The notes beneath the pieces were generated by a model. It saw only the letters and a program-made list of their open reading frames with translations, searched no databases and had not been told where the DNA came from. A DNA stretch of 64,000 nt, taken from contig NZ_CP108462.1 of assembly GCF_036226365.1 (NCBI RefSeq), positions 6,542,501 to 6,606,500 of the forward strand. Direction: 5' to 3'. Source of the stretch: Streptomyces sp. NBC_01262. GTDB taxonomy: Bacteria; Actinomycetota; Actinomycetes; Streptomycetales; Streptomycetaceae. Below are positions 18,001 to 27,420 of the stretch, piece after piece (within the stretch, counting starts at the first letter, position 1; the number at the start of each line of letters is the position of its first letter). Made by a program: the position numbers and the translations under genes.

Positions 18001-18948
18001 GTGAGGGACACACGAGAGAGCCGGCTTCTGCTGGTGCTGCTGGTGGCGATCGCGTTCGCGCTGATCACCGTGGACATCCGCGGCGGCGAGTCGTCGCCGC
18101 TGGACGGCGCCCGGTCGGCTGCCGCCGCCGTCTTCGGGCCGGTCGAGAACGGGGTCGCCTCCGCCGTGGACCCGGTGGGCAACGCCATAGCGGCGGTACG
18201 GGACTCCGGCGACCGCAGCGACAAGCTCACGGAGCTGGAGCGGCAGAACGCCCAGCTCAAGCAGGAGCTGGGCAGCAAGGACGCCACCCGGGCCCGCGCC
18301 AAGGAGCTCGACAAGCTGCTGAAGACCGCGGCGACCGGCCAGTACCGGGTCAAGGCGGCCCAGGTGATCGCCATAGGGGCGGCCCAGGGCTTCTCCTGGA
18401 CGGTGACGATCGACGCGGGCAGCGGCGACGGCATCCAGCGCGACATGACCGTCCTCAACGGCGACGGACTGGTCGGCCGGGTCACCACGGTGGGTCCCTC
18501 GACCTCCACCGTGCTGCTCGCGTGCGACCCGGACTTCACCGTCGGCACGCGCCTGGAGAAGACCTCCGAGCTGGGCTTCGCCACCGGGCAGGGCAACCGC
18601 GCGATGCGGGTGCAGCTCCTCAACGGCAAGGCCGACGTGCGCAAGGGCGACCGGCTGGTCACCTTCGGCTCGTCCGCCGACAAGCCGTTCGTGCCGGGCG
18701 TCCCGGTCGGCAAGGTCGTGAAGGTGACCCCGTCGTCGGGCAACCTCACCAAGACCATCGAGGTCCAGCCCTTCGTGGGATTCACCCAGCTCGACATCGT
18801 CGGCATCGTCGTCCAGGCCCCGCGCAAGGACCCGCGTGACGCGGTCCTGCCCGCGAAGCCGACCCCTGCGCCGACGGTCACGGTCACCGTCACGCCCAGC
18901 ACCGAACCGTCGGACGGGACCACCTTCGGCACCGGGGGGAACAACTGA
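18001..18948 (+). CDS. mreC: rod shape-determining protein MreC
   Basis: The 315-residue protein has one N-terminal membrane segment (about 8-22), a coiled coil at about 72-105 (KLTELERQNAQLKQELGSKD) and the beta-rich periplasm-type MreC domain with DGLVGRVTTVGPSTSTVLL. It links MreB to PBP2 and RodA on the outer face of the membrane. The C-terminus is Pro/Thr-rich. The GTG start at 18001 lies 14 bases after GAGGAAGG. The stop overlaps the mreD start by one base. Confidence 0.94.
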   Translation: MRDTRESRLLLVLLVAIAFALITVDIRGGESSPLDGARSAAAAVFGPVENGVASAVDPVGNAIAAVRDSGDRSDKLTELERQNAQLKQELGSKDATRARAKELDKLLKTAATGQYRVKAAQVIAIGAAQGFSWTVTIDAGSGDGIQRDMTVLNGDGLVGRVTTVGPSTSTVLLACDPDFTVGTRLEKTSELGFATGQGNRAMRVQLLNGKADVRKGDRLVTFGSSADKPFVPGVPVGKVVKVTPSSGNLTKTIEVQPFVGFTQLDIVGIVVQAPRKDPRDAVLPAKPTPAPTVTVTVTPSTEPSDGTTFGTGGNN

Positions 18949-19562
18949 TGCGCCTGAACCGGATCCTGCTGTCCAGCGTCCTGGTCGTGATCGCCCTGGT
19001 CGTCCAGGTCTGCGTCCTGGCCCGGCTCCAACTGCCCGGCGCCGTCCCCGACCTGCTGCTGCTGACCGTCCTCGGCCTCGCCATCACCTACGGCCACGTC
19101 GGCGGCGCCCTCGTCGGCTTCGGCGCCGGGCTGCTGGCCGACCTCGCCCCGCCAGCCGACCACGCCGCCGGCCGCTACGCCCTCGTGCTCTGCGTCATCG
19201 GCTACCTCGCGGGCCTGGCCAGGCCGGACGGCGGCCAGCTTCGCTCCGCCGCCGGCCCGATGGTCGTGGTCGTCGCCGCCGCCATCGGCACCACCCTGCT
19301 CTACGCGGGCGTGGGCGCCCTCGTCGGCGACACCGCCGCCGCGCATGTCGGCCTCGGCAAGCTGCTGTTCACCGCCGCCGTCTACGACCTGCTCCTCGCG
19401 CCCTTCACCGTCCCCTGGATCATGGCCCTGGCCCGCAAGCTCGACAACGACCCCCTCACCGAGGACCCGGCCGGCGGCTACGGCGCGATCTCCCGCATCG
19501 GCGGCCAGCGCGCCGGCCTCCTCGGCCGCGTCAACATCTCGAAGGGCGGTCGCAGGCTGTGA
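18948..19562 (+). CDS. mreD: rod shape-determining protein MreD
   Basis: A 204-residue membrane protein with about five hydrophobic segments, beginning MRLNRILLSSVLVVIALVVQ. It is the integral-membrane part of the MreBCD complex. It overlaps mreC by TGATG-type coupling and lies 36 bp before mrdA. Family similarity is weak, as usual for MreD, so the call leans on gene order. Confidence 0.9.
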   Translation: MRLNRILLSSVLVVIALVVQVCVLARLQLPGAVPDLLLLTVLGLAITYGHVGGALVGFGAGLLADLAPPADHAAGRYALVLCVIGYLAGLARPDGGQLRSAAGPMVVVVAAAIGTTLLYAGVGALVGDTAAAHVGLGKLLFTAAVYDLLLAPFTVPWIMALARKLDNDPLTEDPAGGYGAISRIGGQRAGLLGRVNISKGGRRL

Positions 19563-19598
19563 GGCTGCAGATGAAGGCACCGGAGGGGGCAGCCCATC

Positions 19599-21821
19599 AT
19601 GAGTAACATCCCGGAGACCGGCCGTACGCCCCGCGTCACCATTCGTCTGATCATCCTGCAGATGATCGTGCTGTCGCTGCTGTTCACCCTCGGGGGCCGC
19701 CTGTGGTACCTCCAGATCCGCAACGGCGACGAGTACACCGAACAGGCCGCCAGCAACAACGTCCAGGAAGTCGTCCAGCCCGCCGTGCGCGGCTCGATAC
19801 TGGACGACAAGGGCGTCGCCCTCGCCGACAACGAGACCCGGCTCGTGGTCTCCGCCAGCCGCACCGACCTGCTGAAGATGAAGGACGACGGCAAGGCGGT
19901 GCTGACCCGGCTCGCCGGGGTCCTGGGGATGAAGCCGGAGGACGTACGCAACAAGGTGCGGCTGTGCGACTCGCAGACGCCCAAGCCGTGCTGGAACGGC
20001 TCGCCGTACCAGCCGATCCCGATCACCGACGAGGCGACGACCCAGCAGGCGCTGCAGATCATGGAGCGCCGTGAGGACTTCCCCGGGATAACGGCCGAGC
20101 CGACCGCCGTGCGCCGCTACCCCTCGCCCAGCGGCGCCACCGCCGCCCAGGTGCTGGGCTACCTCTCGCCGGTCACCGACGGCGAGATCACCGCGTCGGA
20201 GAAGACCGGCCAGACGCTGCAGCGCTCCGACCAGATCGGCCGCTCCGGCCTGGAGAAGACCTACGACAGCGCCCTGCGCGGCAAGGCCGGCGTCACCCGC
20301 TACCAGGTGGACAACCTCGGCCGGGTGATCGGCAAGGCCGGTGAGACCAAGGCGCAGGCCGGCAGCAACCTGGTCACCAGCATCGACTCCAAGGTCCAGG
20401 CGGTCGCGGAGAAGGAACTGAACCAGGCGATCAAGGACGCCCGCAAGACCTGGGACAAGGTCACCAACAGCTATTACAAGGCGGACTCCGGCGCCGTCGT
20501 GGTGATGGATGTGCACACCGGCCAGGTCATCGCGATGGCCAGCGCGCCGACGTACGACAACAACGCCTGGGTCGGCGGCATCTCCGCCAAGGACTACGCG
20601 CGGCTGACCAGCAAGAAGTCCAACTACCCGCTGCTGAACCGGGCCATACAGGGTCAGTCCGCCCCCGGTTCCACCTTCAAGCCGATCTCCACCTCGGCGG
20701 CGGTCAACGCCGGCTACTCGATCGACGGCCGCTACGCCTGCCCGTCCTCGATGACCATCGGCGGCCGGGTCTTCAAGAACTTCGAGGGCGAGAGCGCCGG
20801 CTCCATCACCCTGGAGCACGCGCTGGAGATCTCCTGCGACACCGTCTTCTACGGCCTGTCCTACGACCAGTGGCTCAAGGACGGCGGCACGAAGCCGAAG
20901 AAGAAGACCGCGGACTGGTTCTACAAGACCGCCAAGCAGTTCGGCCTCGGCTCAACCACCGGCATCGACCTGCCCGGCGAGGTCACCGGCCGGATCCCGG
21001 ACCGCCAGTGGAAGCGCGCGTACTACGAGGCCAACAAGATCTACTGGTGCAAGGTCGCCAAGAGCGACAAGCACGACTACGCGAGCGAGATCGCCCGCGA
21101 GAACTGCACCGACGGCTATGTGATGCGCGCCGGTGACTCCGTCAACTACGCGATCGGCCAGGGCGACACCCTCGTCACCCCGATCCAGATGGCCCGGGTC
21201 TACTCCGCGATCGCCAACGGCGGCACCCTCTACCAGCCCACCATCGGCAAGGCCATCGTCAGCGCCGACGGCAAGACGGTGACGAAGATCAAGCCGAAGG
21301 TCACCGGCAAGGCGCCCGACAGCCAGAAGACCCTGAAGTACATCAACCAGGCCCTCGCCGGCGTCGTCACCAGCGGTACCGCCGCCTGGCGCTTCGGCGG
21401 CTGGCCGCAGGACAAGATCACCCTGCACGCCAAGACCGGTACCGCCGAGGTCGCCGGCAAGCAGACCACGTCCTGGTTCACCACGTACACCAAGGACTAC
21501 GCGGTGATAATGACGATCTCCCAGGGCGGCACCGGCTCCGGCGGCTCGGGTCCCGCCGTGCGCAAGATCTACGAGGCGATGTACGGCGTCCAGAAGGACG
21601 GCTCCATCGACAACAAGAAGGCGCTGCTCCCCAAGCCCGTCACCAAGCTGCCGAAGATCAACGGCGACGGCACGGTCACGGCGGCCTCGACCGCCCAGAA
21701 GGCGCAGAAGGCATCCTTCGACCTCCCGTCCGTCCCCTCGCAGGGCGGCGGCACCGTGGCACTGGCCGCGCTGACCCCCGAGCGCAGCGAGAAGTACCTG
21801 CTGGGCCGGAGGTACTGGTGA
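19599..21821 (+). CDS. mrdA: penicillin-binding protein 2 (class B transpeptidase)
   Basis: A peptidoglycan D,D-transpeptidase working with RodA. The 740-residue protein has a membrane anchor at about 15-37, a PBP dimerisation domain beginning VRGSILDDKGV, and the three transpeptidase motifs: STFK at 358-361 with the nucleophile Ser358, SVN at 514-516, and KTGT at 612-615. A C-terminal extension of about 80 residues is Ala/Lys-rich. It follows mreD closely and overlaps rodA by TGATG. Confidence 0.96.
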   Translation: MSNIPETGRTPRVTIRLIILQMIVLSLLFTLGGRLWYLQIRNGDEYTEQAASNNVQEVVQPAVRGSILDDKGVALADNETRLVVSASRTDLLKMKDDGKAVLTRLAGVLGMKPEDVRNKVRLCDSQTPKPCWNGSPYQPIPITDEATTQQALQIMERREDFPGITAEPTAVRRYPSPSGATAAQVLGYLSPVTDGEITASEKTGQTLQRSDQIGRSGLEKTYDSALRGKAGVTRYQVDNLGRVIGKAGETKAQAGSNLVTSIDSKVQAVAEKELNQAIKDARKTWDKVTNSYYKADSGAVVVMDVHTGQVIAMASAPTYDNNAWVGGISAKDYARLTSKKSNYPLLNRAIQGQSAPGSTFKPISTSAAVNAGYSIDGRYACPSSMTIGGRVFKNFEGESAGSITLEHALEISCDTVFYGLSYDQWLKDGGTKPKKKTADWFYKTAKQFGLGSTTGIDLPGEVTGRIPDRQWKRAYYEANKIYWCKVAKSDKHDYASEIARENCTDGYVMRAGDSVNYAIGQGDTLVTPIQMARVYSAIANGGTLYQPTIGKAIVSADGKTVTKIKPKVTGKAPDSQKTLKYINQALAGVVTSGTAAWRFGGWPQDKITLHAKTGTAEVAGKQTTSWFTTYTKDYAVIMTISQGGTGSGGSGPAVRKIYEAMYGVQKDGSIDNKKALLPKPVTKLPKINGDGTVTAASTAQKAQKASFDLPSVPSQGGGTVALAALTPERSEKYLLGRRYW

Positions 21822-23023
21822 TGGCGAGCACCTCCAGCGGCTACGCGGTGCGCCGCTTCAGCCCCGAGCGCGGCACCTTCGGCAAGCTGCTGGCCCGTGA
21901 CGGGATAGTGCGCCGGATGGACTGGGTGCTGCTGGCCTGCGCCATCGCGCTGTCGCTGATCGGCACCCTGCTCGTGTACTCCGCGACCCGCGGCCGCACC
22001 GAGCTCACCCATGGCGACCAGTACTACTTTCTGATCCGCCACCTCATGAACACCGGCATCGGCATCGCGCTGGCCGCCGCCACCATCGCGCTCGGCCACC
22101 GCCGCCTGCGCGGCGCCGTCCCGGTGCTCTACGGCATCTCGGTCCTGCTCGTGCTCGCGGTGCTCACCCCGCTGGGCTCCACGGTCAACGGCGCGCACGC
22201 CTGGATCGTACTCGGCGGCGGCTTCTCGCTACAGCCGTCGGAGTTCACCAAGCTCACCATCATCCTCAGCATGGCGATGGTGCTGGCCGCCCGCGTCGAC
22301 GCGGGCGACCGCGTCCACCCCGACCACCGCACGGTCGCCCAGGCACTCGGTTTCGCGATCGTGCCGATGGCCATCGTCATGCTGATGCCCGACCTCGGGT
22401 CGGTGATGGTGATGGCCGTCATCGTGCTGGGGGTGCTGCTGGCCTCCGGCGCCTCAAACCGCTGGGTGCTGGGCCTCATCACCGCCGGCGCGGGCGGCGC
22501 CGTGCTGATCTGGCAGCTCGGCGTCCTCGACCAGTACCAGATCGACCGCTTCGCCGCCTTCGCCAACCCCGCGCTGGACCCGGCGGGCGTCGGCTACAAC
22601 ACCAACCAGGCCCGTATCGCCATCGGCTCCGGCGGCCTGCTCGGCAAGGGCCTCTTCCACGGCAGCCAGACCACCGGCCAGTTCGTGCCCGAGCAGCAGA
22701 CCGACTTCGTCTTCACGGTGGCGGGGGAGGAGCTGGGCTTCCTCGGCGCCGCGCTGATCATCGTGCTGCTGGGCGTCGTGCTGTGGCGCGCCTGCCGGAT
22801 CGCCCGCAACGCGACCGACCTGTACGGCACGATCATCGCCGCCGGGATCATCGCCTGGTTCGCCTTCCAGGCCTTCGAGAACATCGGCATGACGCTGGGC
22901 ATCATGCCGGTCGCGGGCCTACCGCTGCCGTTCGTCTCCTACGGAGGGTCGTCGATGTTCGCCGTGTGGGTGGCGGTCGGGCTGCTGCAGGCCGTGCGCA
23001 TGCAGAGACCGCTGTCGGCCTGA
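21821..23023 (+). CDS. rodA: peptidoglycan glycosyltransferase RodA (SEDS family)
   Basis: A SEDS lipid II polymerase, 400 residues with about ten membrane segments. The family signatures SLQPSEFTKL and the late NIGMTLGIMPVAGLPLPFVSYGG segment are present, written here as landmarks only: NIGM, GLPLPF and SYGG. The putative catalytic Asp region of the large outer loop precedes them. ATG at 21821 overlaps the mrdA stop and lies 8 bases after GGAGG. It pairs functionally with PBP2. Confidence 0.96.
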   Translation: MASTSSGYAVRRFSPERGTFGKLLARDGIVRRMDWVLLACAIALSLIGTLLVYSATRGRTELTHGDQYYFLIRHLMNTGIGIALAAATIALGHRRLRGAVPVLYGISVLLVLAVLTPLGSTVNGAHAWIVLGGGFSLQPSEFTKLTIILSMAMVLAARVDAGDRVHPDHRTVAQALGFAIVPMAIVMLMPDLGSVMVMAVIVLGVLLASGASNRWVLGLITAGAGGAVLIWQLGVLDQYQIDRFAAFANPALDPAGVGYNTNQARIAIGSGGLLGKGLFHGSQTTGQFVPEQQTDFVFTVAGEELGFLGAALIIVLLGVVLWRACRIARNATDLYGTIIAAGIIAWFAFQAFENIGMTLGIMPVAGLPLPFVSYGGSSMFAVWVAVGLLQAVRMQRPLSA

Positions 23024-23065
23024 GCGGACCGGGCGGTACCTGGGGGAACGCACCATTGCGATAGG

Positions 23066-23087
23066 TGGAACGGGCGATTACGTTCCA
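23066..23087. promoter_or_regulatory. inverted repeat in front of the CYTH-CHAD gene, candidate operator
   Basis: TGGAAC at 23066-23071 and GTTCCA at 23082-23087 form a perfect 6-bp dyad with a 10-base spacer, ending three bases before the ATG at 23091. A bound protein there would block initiation. The regulator is unknown. Confidence 0.4.
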
Positions 23088-23090
23088 GGT

Positions 23091-24602
23091 ATGGGAAAGC
23101 GTGTGCGGGAGACCGAGCGCAAATACGAAGCCGCCGATCCGACTGCCGACCCCGAACCCGACCTCACCGGTCTGCCCGGCGTCGCGGAGGTCCGTACCCT
23201 GGAGCCGGCCGAGCTCGACGCCGTCTACTTCGACACCGCTGACCTGCGCCTCGCCACCCACCGCACCACGCTGCGCCGCCGCACCGGCGGTGACGACGCC
23301 GGCTGGCACCTCAAGCTCCCGACCTCCCAGGCCGACACCCGCACCGAGGTGCAGCTCCCGCTCGGCGGCAAGGGCAAGTCCGTCCCGCGCAAGCTGGCCG
23401 CCGAGGTCGCCGTCCACACGCGGGGCCGCACCCTTGAGCCCGTCGTACGGCTGCGCAACACCCGTAGGCGCGTCCATCTGCTGGACGCGGACAGCACGCC
23501 GCTCGCCGAGATCGCCTACGACCACGTCACCGCCGAGCCCGGCCCCTCCTGGACCGAGACCGAGGTCGAGCTGCTGGCGGGCGGCGAGCCGGCTCTGCTC
23601 GACGCCGTCGAGGAGCGCCTCACCGCCGCAGGCCTGCGCCGCTCCTCGTCTCCGTCGAAGCTCGCCCGCGCCCTGGGCGACCGGCTCGCCGACGCCCCCA
23701 AGCCCCCCGGGCCCTCCGCGTCCTCGCCGGACACCGCCGGTGACGCCGCCCTCGCCTACCTCCACGCCCAGGTCCAGGCCATCGCCGCGTACGACCCAGC
23801 GGTGCGGCGTGACGAGGAGGACTCCGTCCACCAGATGCGCGTCTCCACCCGCCGGCTGCGCAGCGCGCTCAAGTCCTTCCGCCGCGAGTTCGACCGGACC
23901 GCCACCGATCCCGTCGGCGAGGAGCTGAAGTGGCTCGCCGCCGTCCTCGGGATGGAACGCGACCGTGAAGTCCTCGCCGACCGCCTCGCCCAGCGCGTTT
24001 CCGAGCTCCCGCCCTCCTACGTCCCCGACCCCGCCCGCACCCGCCTGCGCGGCGGCCCCGGCGCCTCCCACGCCACCGCGCGCAAGACCCTGCTCGGCGA
24101 GCTCGACGGCGACCGCTACTTCGCCCTCCTCGACACCCTGGACGCCCTCCTCGCCGCCCCGCCCCTCCTCGACGCCGCCAAGGCCCCGGCCGCCCCCGCC
24201 CTCACCCGGACCGTACGCCGCGACCACCGCCGCCTGCGCGGCCTCGTTGAGTCCGCGCTCGCCCTGGAGCCGGGCCACGAACGCGACCTCTCCCTCCACG
24301 AGGCCCGCAAGGCCGCCAAGCGCGCCCGCTACAGCAGCGAGGCCGCCCAGCCGGTGCTCGGCAAGCCTGCCGCCAAGCACACGAAGCGGATGAAGGGCAT
24401 CCAGCAGCTCCTCGGCGAGCACCAGGACAGCGTCATCGCCCGCGACGCCGTCGTCCGCCTCGCGGACGAGGCCCGGGCGGCCGGCGAGGACACCTTCGCC
24501 TACGGCGCGCTCGCCCAGCTTGAGCGCGGCCTCGCGGCGCGGGCGGAGGCCGCCGTCCCCGGGGCGTGGCGCGAGGCGGACCAGGGCGAGCTGGCGGGCT
24601 GA
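23091..24602 (+). CDS. CYTH and CHAD domain protein
   Basis: The 503-residue protein begins with the CYTH signature ERKYE (residues 8-12). The rest of the triphosphate-tunnel domain runs to about 195, with alternating charged strands such as LDAVYFDTADL and LRRRTGG. The helical CHAD domain follows (about 215-490) with conserved His/Arg clusters VHQMRVSTRRLRSALKSFRR and HEARKAAKRARY. CYTH enzymes bind triphosphates and CHAD binds polyphosphate, so a role in polyphosphate metabolism or granules is likely. Activity cannot be read from sequence alone. Confidence 0.92.
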   Translation: MGKRVRETERKYEAADPTADPEPDLTGLPGVAEVRTLEPAELDAVYFDTADLRLATHRTTLRRRTGGDDAGWHLKLPTSQADTRTEVQLPLGGKGKSVPRKLAAEVAVHTRGRTLEPVVRLRNTRRRVHLLDADSTPLAEIAYDHVTAEPGPSWTETEVELLAGGEPALLDAVEERLTAAGLRRSSSPSKLARALGDRLADAPKPPGPSASSPDTAGDAALAYLHAQVQAIAAYDPAVRRDEEDSVHQMRVSTRRLRSALKSFRREFDRTATDPVGEELKWLAAVLGMERDREVLADRLAQRVSELPPSYVPDPARTRLRGGPGASHATARKTLLGELDGDRYFALLDTLDALLAAPPLLDAAKAPAAPALTRTVRRDHRRLRGLVESALALEPGHERDLSLHEARKAAKRARYSSEAAQPVLGKPAAKHTKRMKGIQQLLGEHQDSVIARDAVVRLADEARAAGEDTFAYGALAQLERGLAARAEAAVPGAWREADQGELAG

Positions 24603-24710
24603 CCGCAATGGCTGACGCAGTGGCTGACGCAGTACTGGAGAAAACCGTTCGTGGGAACGCGTTAGGCTGGATGGTCACTCCCCTGCCGCTCACGAAAGAC
24701 ACCACCTCTG

Positions 24711-26660
24711 ATGCCTGTCGAGTCGGTCTTCCCCCGCCTGGAAGCGCTTCTCCCGCACGTCCAGAAGCCCATCCAGTACGTGGGCGGCGAGCTGAACTCC
24801 ACCGTCAAGGACTGGGACAGCTGCGACGTCCGCTGGTCGCTGATGTACCCGGACGCGTACGAGGTGGGGCTGCCCAACCAGGGCGTCATGATCCTCTACG
24901 AGGTGCTGAACGAGCGCGAGGGCGTCCTCGCCGAGCGCACCTACAGCGTGTGGCCGGACCTGGAAGCGCTGATGCGCGAGCACGGCGTCCCGCAGTTCAC
25001 CGTGGACGCGCACCGCCCGGTGAAGGCGTTCGACGTCTTCGGCCTGAGCTTCTCCACCGAGCTCGGCTACACCAACATGCTCACCGCGCTCGACCTCGCC
25101 GGCATCCCCCTCAACGCCGCCGACCGCACCCTGGACGACCCGATCGTGCTGGCCGGCGGCCACGCAGCCTTCAACCCCGAGCCGATCGCGGAGTTCCTGG
25201 ACGCCGCCGTCATCGGCGACGGCGAGCAGGCCGTCCTGCAGATCACCGACCTCATCCGCGCCTGGAAGGCCGAGGGCCGCCCGGGCGGCCGCGACGAGCT
25301 GCTGTTCCGGCTGGCCCGCACGGGCGGGGTGTACGTACCGAAGTTCTACGACGTCGAGTACCTCCCCGACGGCCGGATCGGCCGCGTCGTGCCGAACCGC
25401 AGCGGCGTGCCGTGGCGGGTCTCGAAGCACACCGTCATGGACCTCGACGAGTGGCCCTACCCCAAGCAGCCGCTGGTCCCGCTCGCGGAGACCGTCCACG
25501 AGCGGATGTCCGTGGAGATCTTCCGCGGCTGCACGCGCGGCTGCCGTTTCTGCCAGGCCGGCATGATCACCCGCCCGGTGCGGGAGCGGTCCATCACCGG
25601 CATCGGCGAGATGGTCGAGAAGGGCCTGAAGGCCACCGGCTTCGAGGAGGTCGGCCTGCTGTCCCTGTCCTCCGCCGACCACAGCGAGATCGCCGAGGTC
25701 GCCAAGGGCCTCGCCGACCGCTACACCGAGGACAAGATCGGCCTCTCCCTCCCCTCCACCCGCGTCGACGCCTTCAACATCGACCTCGCCAACGAGCTGA
25801 CCCGCAACGGCCGCCGGTCCGGCCTGACCTTCGCCCCCGAGGGCGGCTCGGAGCGGATCCGCAAGGTCATCAACAAGATGGTCTCGGAGGAAGATCTGAT
25901 CCGTACCGTCGCCACCGCGTACGGCAACGGCTGGCGCCAGGTCAAGCTCTACTTCATGGCGGGCCTTCCGACCGAGACCGACGAGGACGTCCTCCAGATC
26001 GCCGAAATGGCGAAGAAGGTCATCCAGAAGGGCCGCGAGGTCACCGGCCAGAACGACATCCGCTGCACCGTCTCCATCGGCGGCTTCGTCCCCAAGCCCC
26101 ACACCCCCTTCCAGTGGGCCCCGCAGCTCGGCGTCGAGGAGACGGACGCGCGGCTTGAGAAGCTGCGCGACGCCATCCGCAGCGACCGCAAGTACGGCCG
26201 CAACATCGGCTACCGCTACCACGACGGCAAGCCCGGCATCATCGAGGGCCTCCTCTCGCGCGGCGACCGCCGCGTCGGCGCCGTCATCCGCGCCGTCTAC
26301 GAGGACGGCGGCCGCTTCGACGGCTGGCGCGAGCACTTCTCGTACGAGCGCTGGCGCCGCAGCGCCGACAAGGCGCTGCCCGAGCAGGGCGTCGACCTCG
26401 CCTGGTACACCACCCGCGAGCGCACCTACGAGGAAGTCCTGCCCTGGGACCACCTCGACTCCGGCCTCGACAAGGACTGGCTCTGGGAGGACTGGCAGGA
26501 CGCCCTCGACGAGGGCGAGGTCGAGGACTGCCGCTGGACCCCCTGCTTCGACTGCGGCGTCTGCCCGCAGCTCGGCCTCGACATCCAGATCGGCCCGACG
26601 GGCAAGACGCTCCTGCCGCTGACGGTGAAGCAGCCGGCGGGCAGCGGGCACAGCCACTGA
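24711..26660 (+). CDS. TIGR03960-type B12-binding radical SAM protein
   Basis: The 649-residue protein has an N-terminal B12-binding-like domain (about 20-190, containing VGLPNQGVMILYEVLN) and a radical SAM core with the cluster motif Cys274-x3-Cys278-x2-Cys281 (GCTRGCRFC). The C-terminal region carries further cysteines (CFDCGVCPQ), possibly a second iron-sulfur site. The family is normally encoded directly beside the TIGR03936/DUF2344 gene. Here that partner is at 37611, about 11 kb away. The substrate is not known; a tRNA or other RNA modification role has been suspected for such pairs. Confidence 0.9.
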   Translation: MPVESVFPRLEALLPHVQKPIQYVGGELNSTVKDWDSCDVRWSLMYPDAYEVGLPNQGVMILYEVLNEREGVLAERTYSVWPDLEALMREHGVPQFTVDAHRPVKAFDVFGLSFSTELGYTNMLTALDLAGIPLNAADRTLDDPIVLAGGHAAFNPEPIAEFLDAAVIGDGEQAVLQITDLIRAWKAEGRPGGRDELLFRLARTGGVYVPKFYDVEYLPDGRIGRVVPNRSGVPWRVSKHTVMDLDEWPYPKQPLVPLAETVHERMSVEIFRGCTRGCRFCQAGMITRPVRERSITGIGEMVEKGLKATGFEEVGLLSLSSADHSEIAEVAKGLADRYTEDKIGLSLPSTRVDAFNIDLANELTRNGRRSGLTFAPEGGSERIRKVINKMVSEEDLIRTVATAYGNGWRQVKLYFMAGLPTETDEDVLQIAEMAKKVIQKGREVTGQNDIRCTVSIGGFVPKPHTPFQWAPQLGVEETDARLEKLRDAIRSDRKYGRNIGYRYHDGKPGIIEGLLSRGDRRVGAVIRAVYEDGGRFDGWREHFSYERWRRSADKALPEQGVDLAWYTTRERTYEEVLPWDHLDSGLDKDWLWEDWQDALDEGEVEDCRWTPCFDCGVCPQLGLDIQIGPTGKTLLPLTVKQPAGSGHSH

Positions 26661-26667
26661 GCAGCCT

Positions 26668-26704
26668 TGTGGCCCGGCGTCGCTTGCGCGTACGCCGGGC
26701 CACA
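26668..26704. terminator. bidirectional terminator between the radical SAM gene and terD
   Basis: TGTGGCCCGGCGT at 26668-26680 pairs perfectly with ACGCCGGGCCACA at 26692-26704. It separates the conserved backbone from the accessory island. Confidence 0.85.
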
Positions 26705-26717
26705 GGCTTGCCAGGTG

Positions 26718-27302
26718 CTACTTGCTGACGGCGAAGCGCATCAGGGCGTTCTCGTCACCCTGCTTGATCTTCCCCGTCGTGTTGATCACCTCAAGCTTCC
26801 AACTGTCGCCGACCCGCACGGCCTTGGCCACGGCGCAGCCGTTGTCCTGGGTGAGCAGACTCGGCCAGATGTCGGCGACCTGCGTAGAGCTGCCCCCAGT
26901 CCCGTCGTAGACCTTGAAGCTGACGTTGCGCGCCTTCTGGAAGGAGCTGCCCTTCTTGTAGGCGGCGGCGATGAACACGATCGACGTGATCTGGCGCGGT
27001 ATCTTCGCGAACTCGACCGCCACCGTCTCGTCGTCGCCCTCCCCGTGCCCGGTCTGGTTGTCGCCGCTGTGCACCATGGCGCTGTTGCCCATGGGGTCGA
27101 GGGAGTCGAGGCCCGCCAGGCGCACGGGCTCCCCGCCCTGCATGGCGATGGCGATCAGGTCGAGGTCGGTGCCGGACTTACGGCGGAGCGTGCCTATCAA
27201 GCCGCCGCTGCTGCCTGCGGTGGGATCCCAGGACACCCCGATGGACAGATGGGTCACTCCATCCAGATCCGCCGGGCCGTCTTCCTTCGTGAGCGTAATC
27301 AT
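26718..27302 (-). CDS. TerD family protein
   Basis: The 194-residue protein begins MITLTKEDGPADL and carries the TerD landmarks GVSWDP, DLDLIAIA, DSLDP, HSGDNQTGHGEGDDE and IVFIAAAY. The Asp-rich loops bind calcium in studied TerD proteins, which act in tellurite resistance and in stress or phage-related membrane complexes. The ATG at 27302 fits the family start. The gene lies just downstream of, and in the same direction as, the TnpB element. That element's right end is only about 20 bp from its start, so its original promoter has probably been displaced. Confidence 0.9.
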   Translation of the reverse strand: MITLTKEDGPADLDGVTHLSIGVSWDPTAGSSGGLIGTLRRKSGTDLDLIAIAMQGGEPVRLAGLDSLDPMGNSAMVHSGDNQTGHGEGDDETVAVEFAKIPRQITSIVFIAAAYKKGSSFQKARNVSFKVYDGTGGSSTQVADIWPSLLTQDNGCAVAKAVRVGDSWKLEVINTTGKIKQGDENALMRFAVSK

Positions 27303-27321
27303 GAGTGGATCATCCTCTTGT

Positions 27322-27420
27322 TGACTGCTCCCCTCCCTGAAGGGAGGGGAATCTCTCCTTCGGGGCTGAGCGGGGATTCCTAGCTCACGCCGCCTGCCCA
27401 GGCGGCGCCTGGGCAGGTCT
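27322..27420 (-). ncRNA. predicted TnpB right end / omega RNA (reRNA) region
   Basis: On the minus strand the end of tnpB runs into a chain of hairpins. A perfect stem GCCCAGGC/GCCTGGGC lies at 27396-27414, inside the last codons. GGAATCCCCGC near 27370-27380 is followed by CCCTCCC-TGAA-GGGAGGG at 27331-27348, then GGGGAGCAGTCAA. This matches the usual IS200/IS605-type right end in Streptomyces (AATCCCC, hairpin, GGGGAGGATGTCAA). In studied TnpB systems this region yields the guide RNA, with the next bases as guide. The exact ends are approximate. Confidence 0.6.

Noticed and set aside
23500-24600. CRISPR array or tandem repeats in GC-rich coding runs
   Set aside because: Only codon-level repetitiveness (Ala/Arg/Pro runs); no regular repeat-spacer pattern occurs anywhere in the window.
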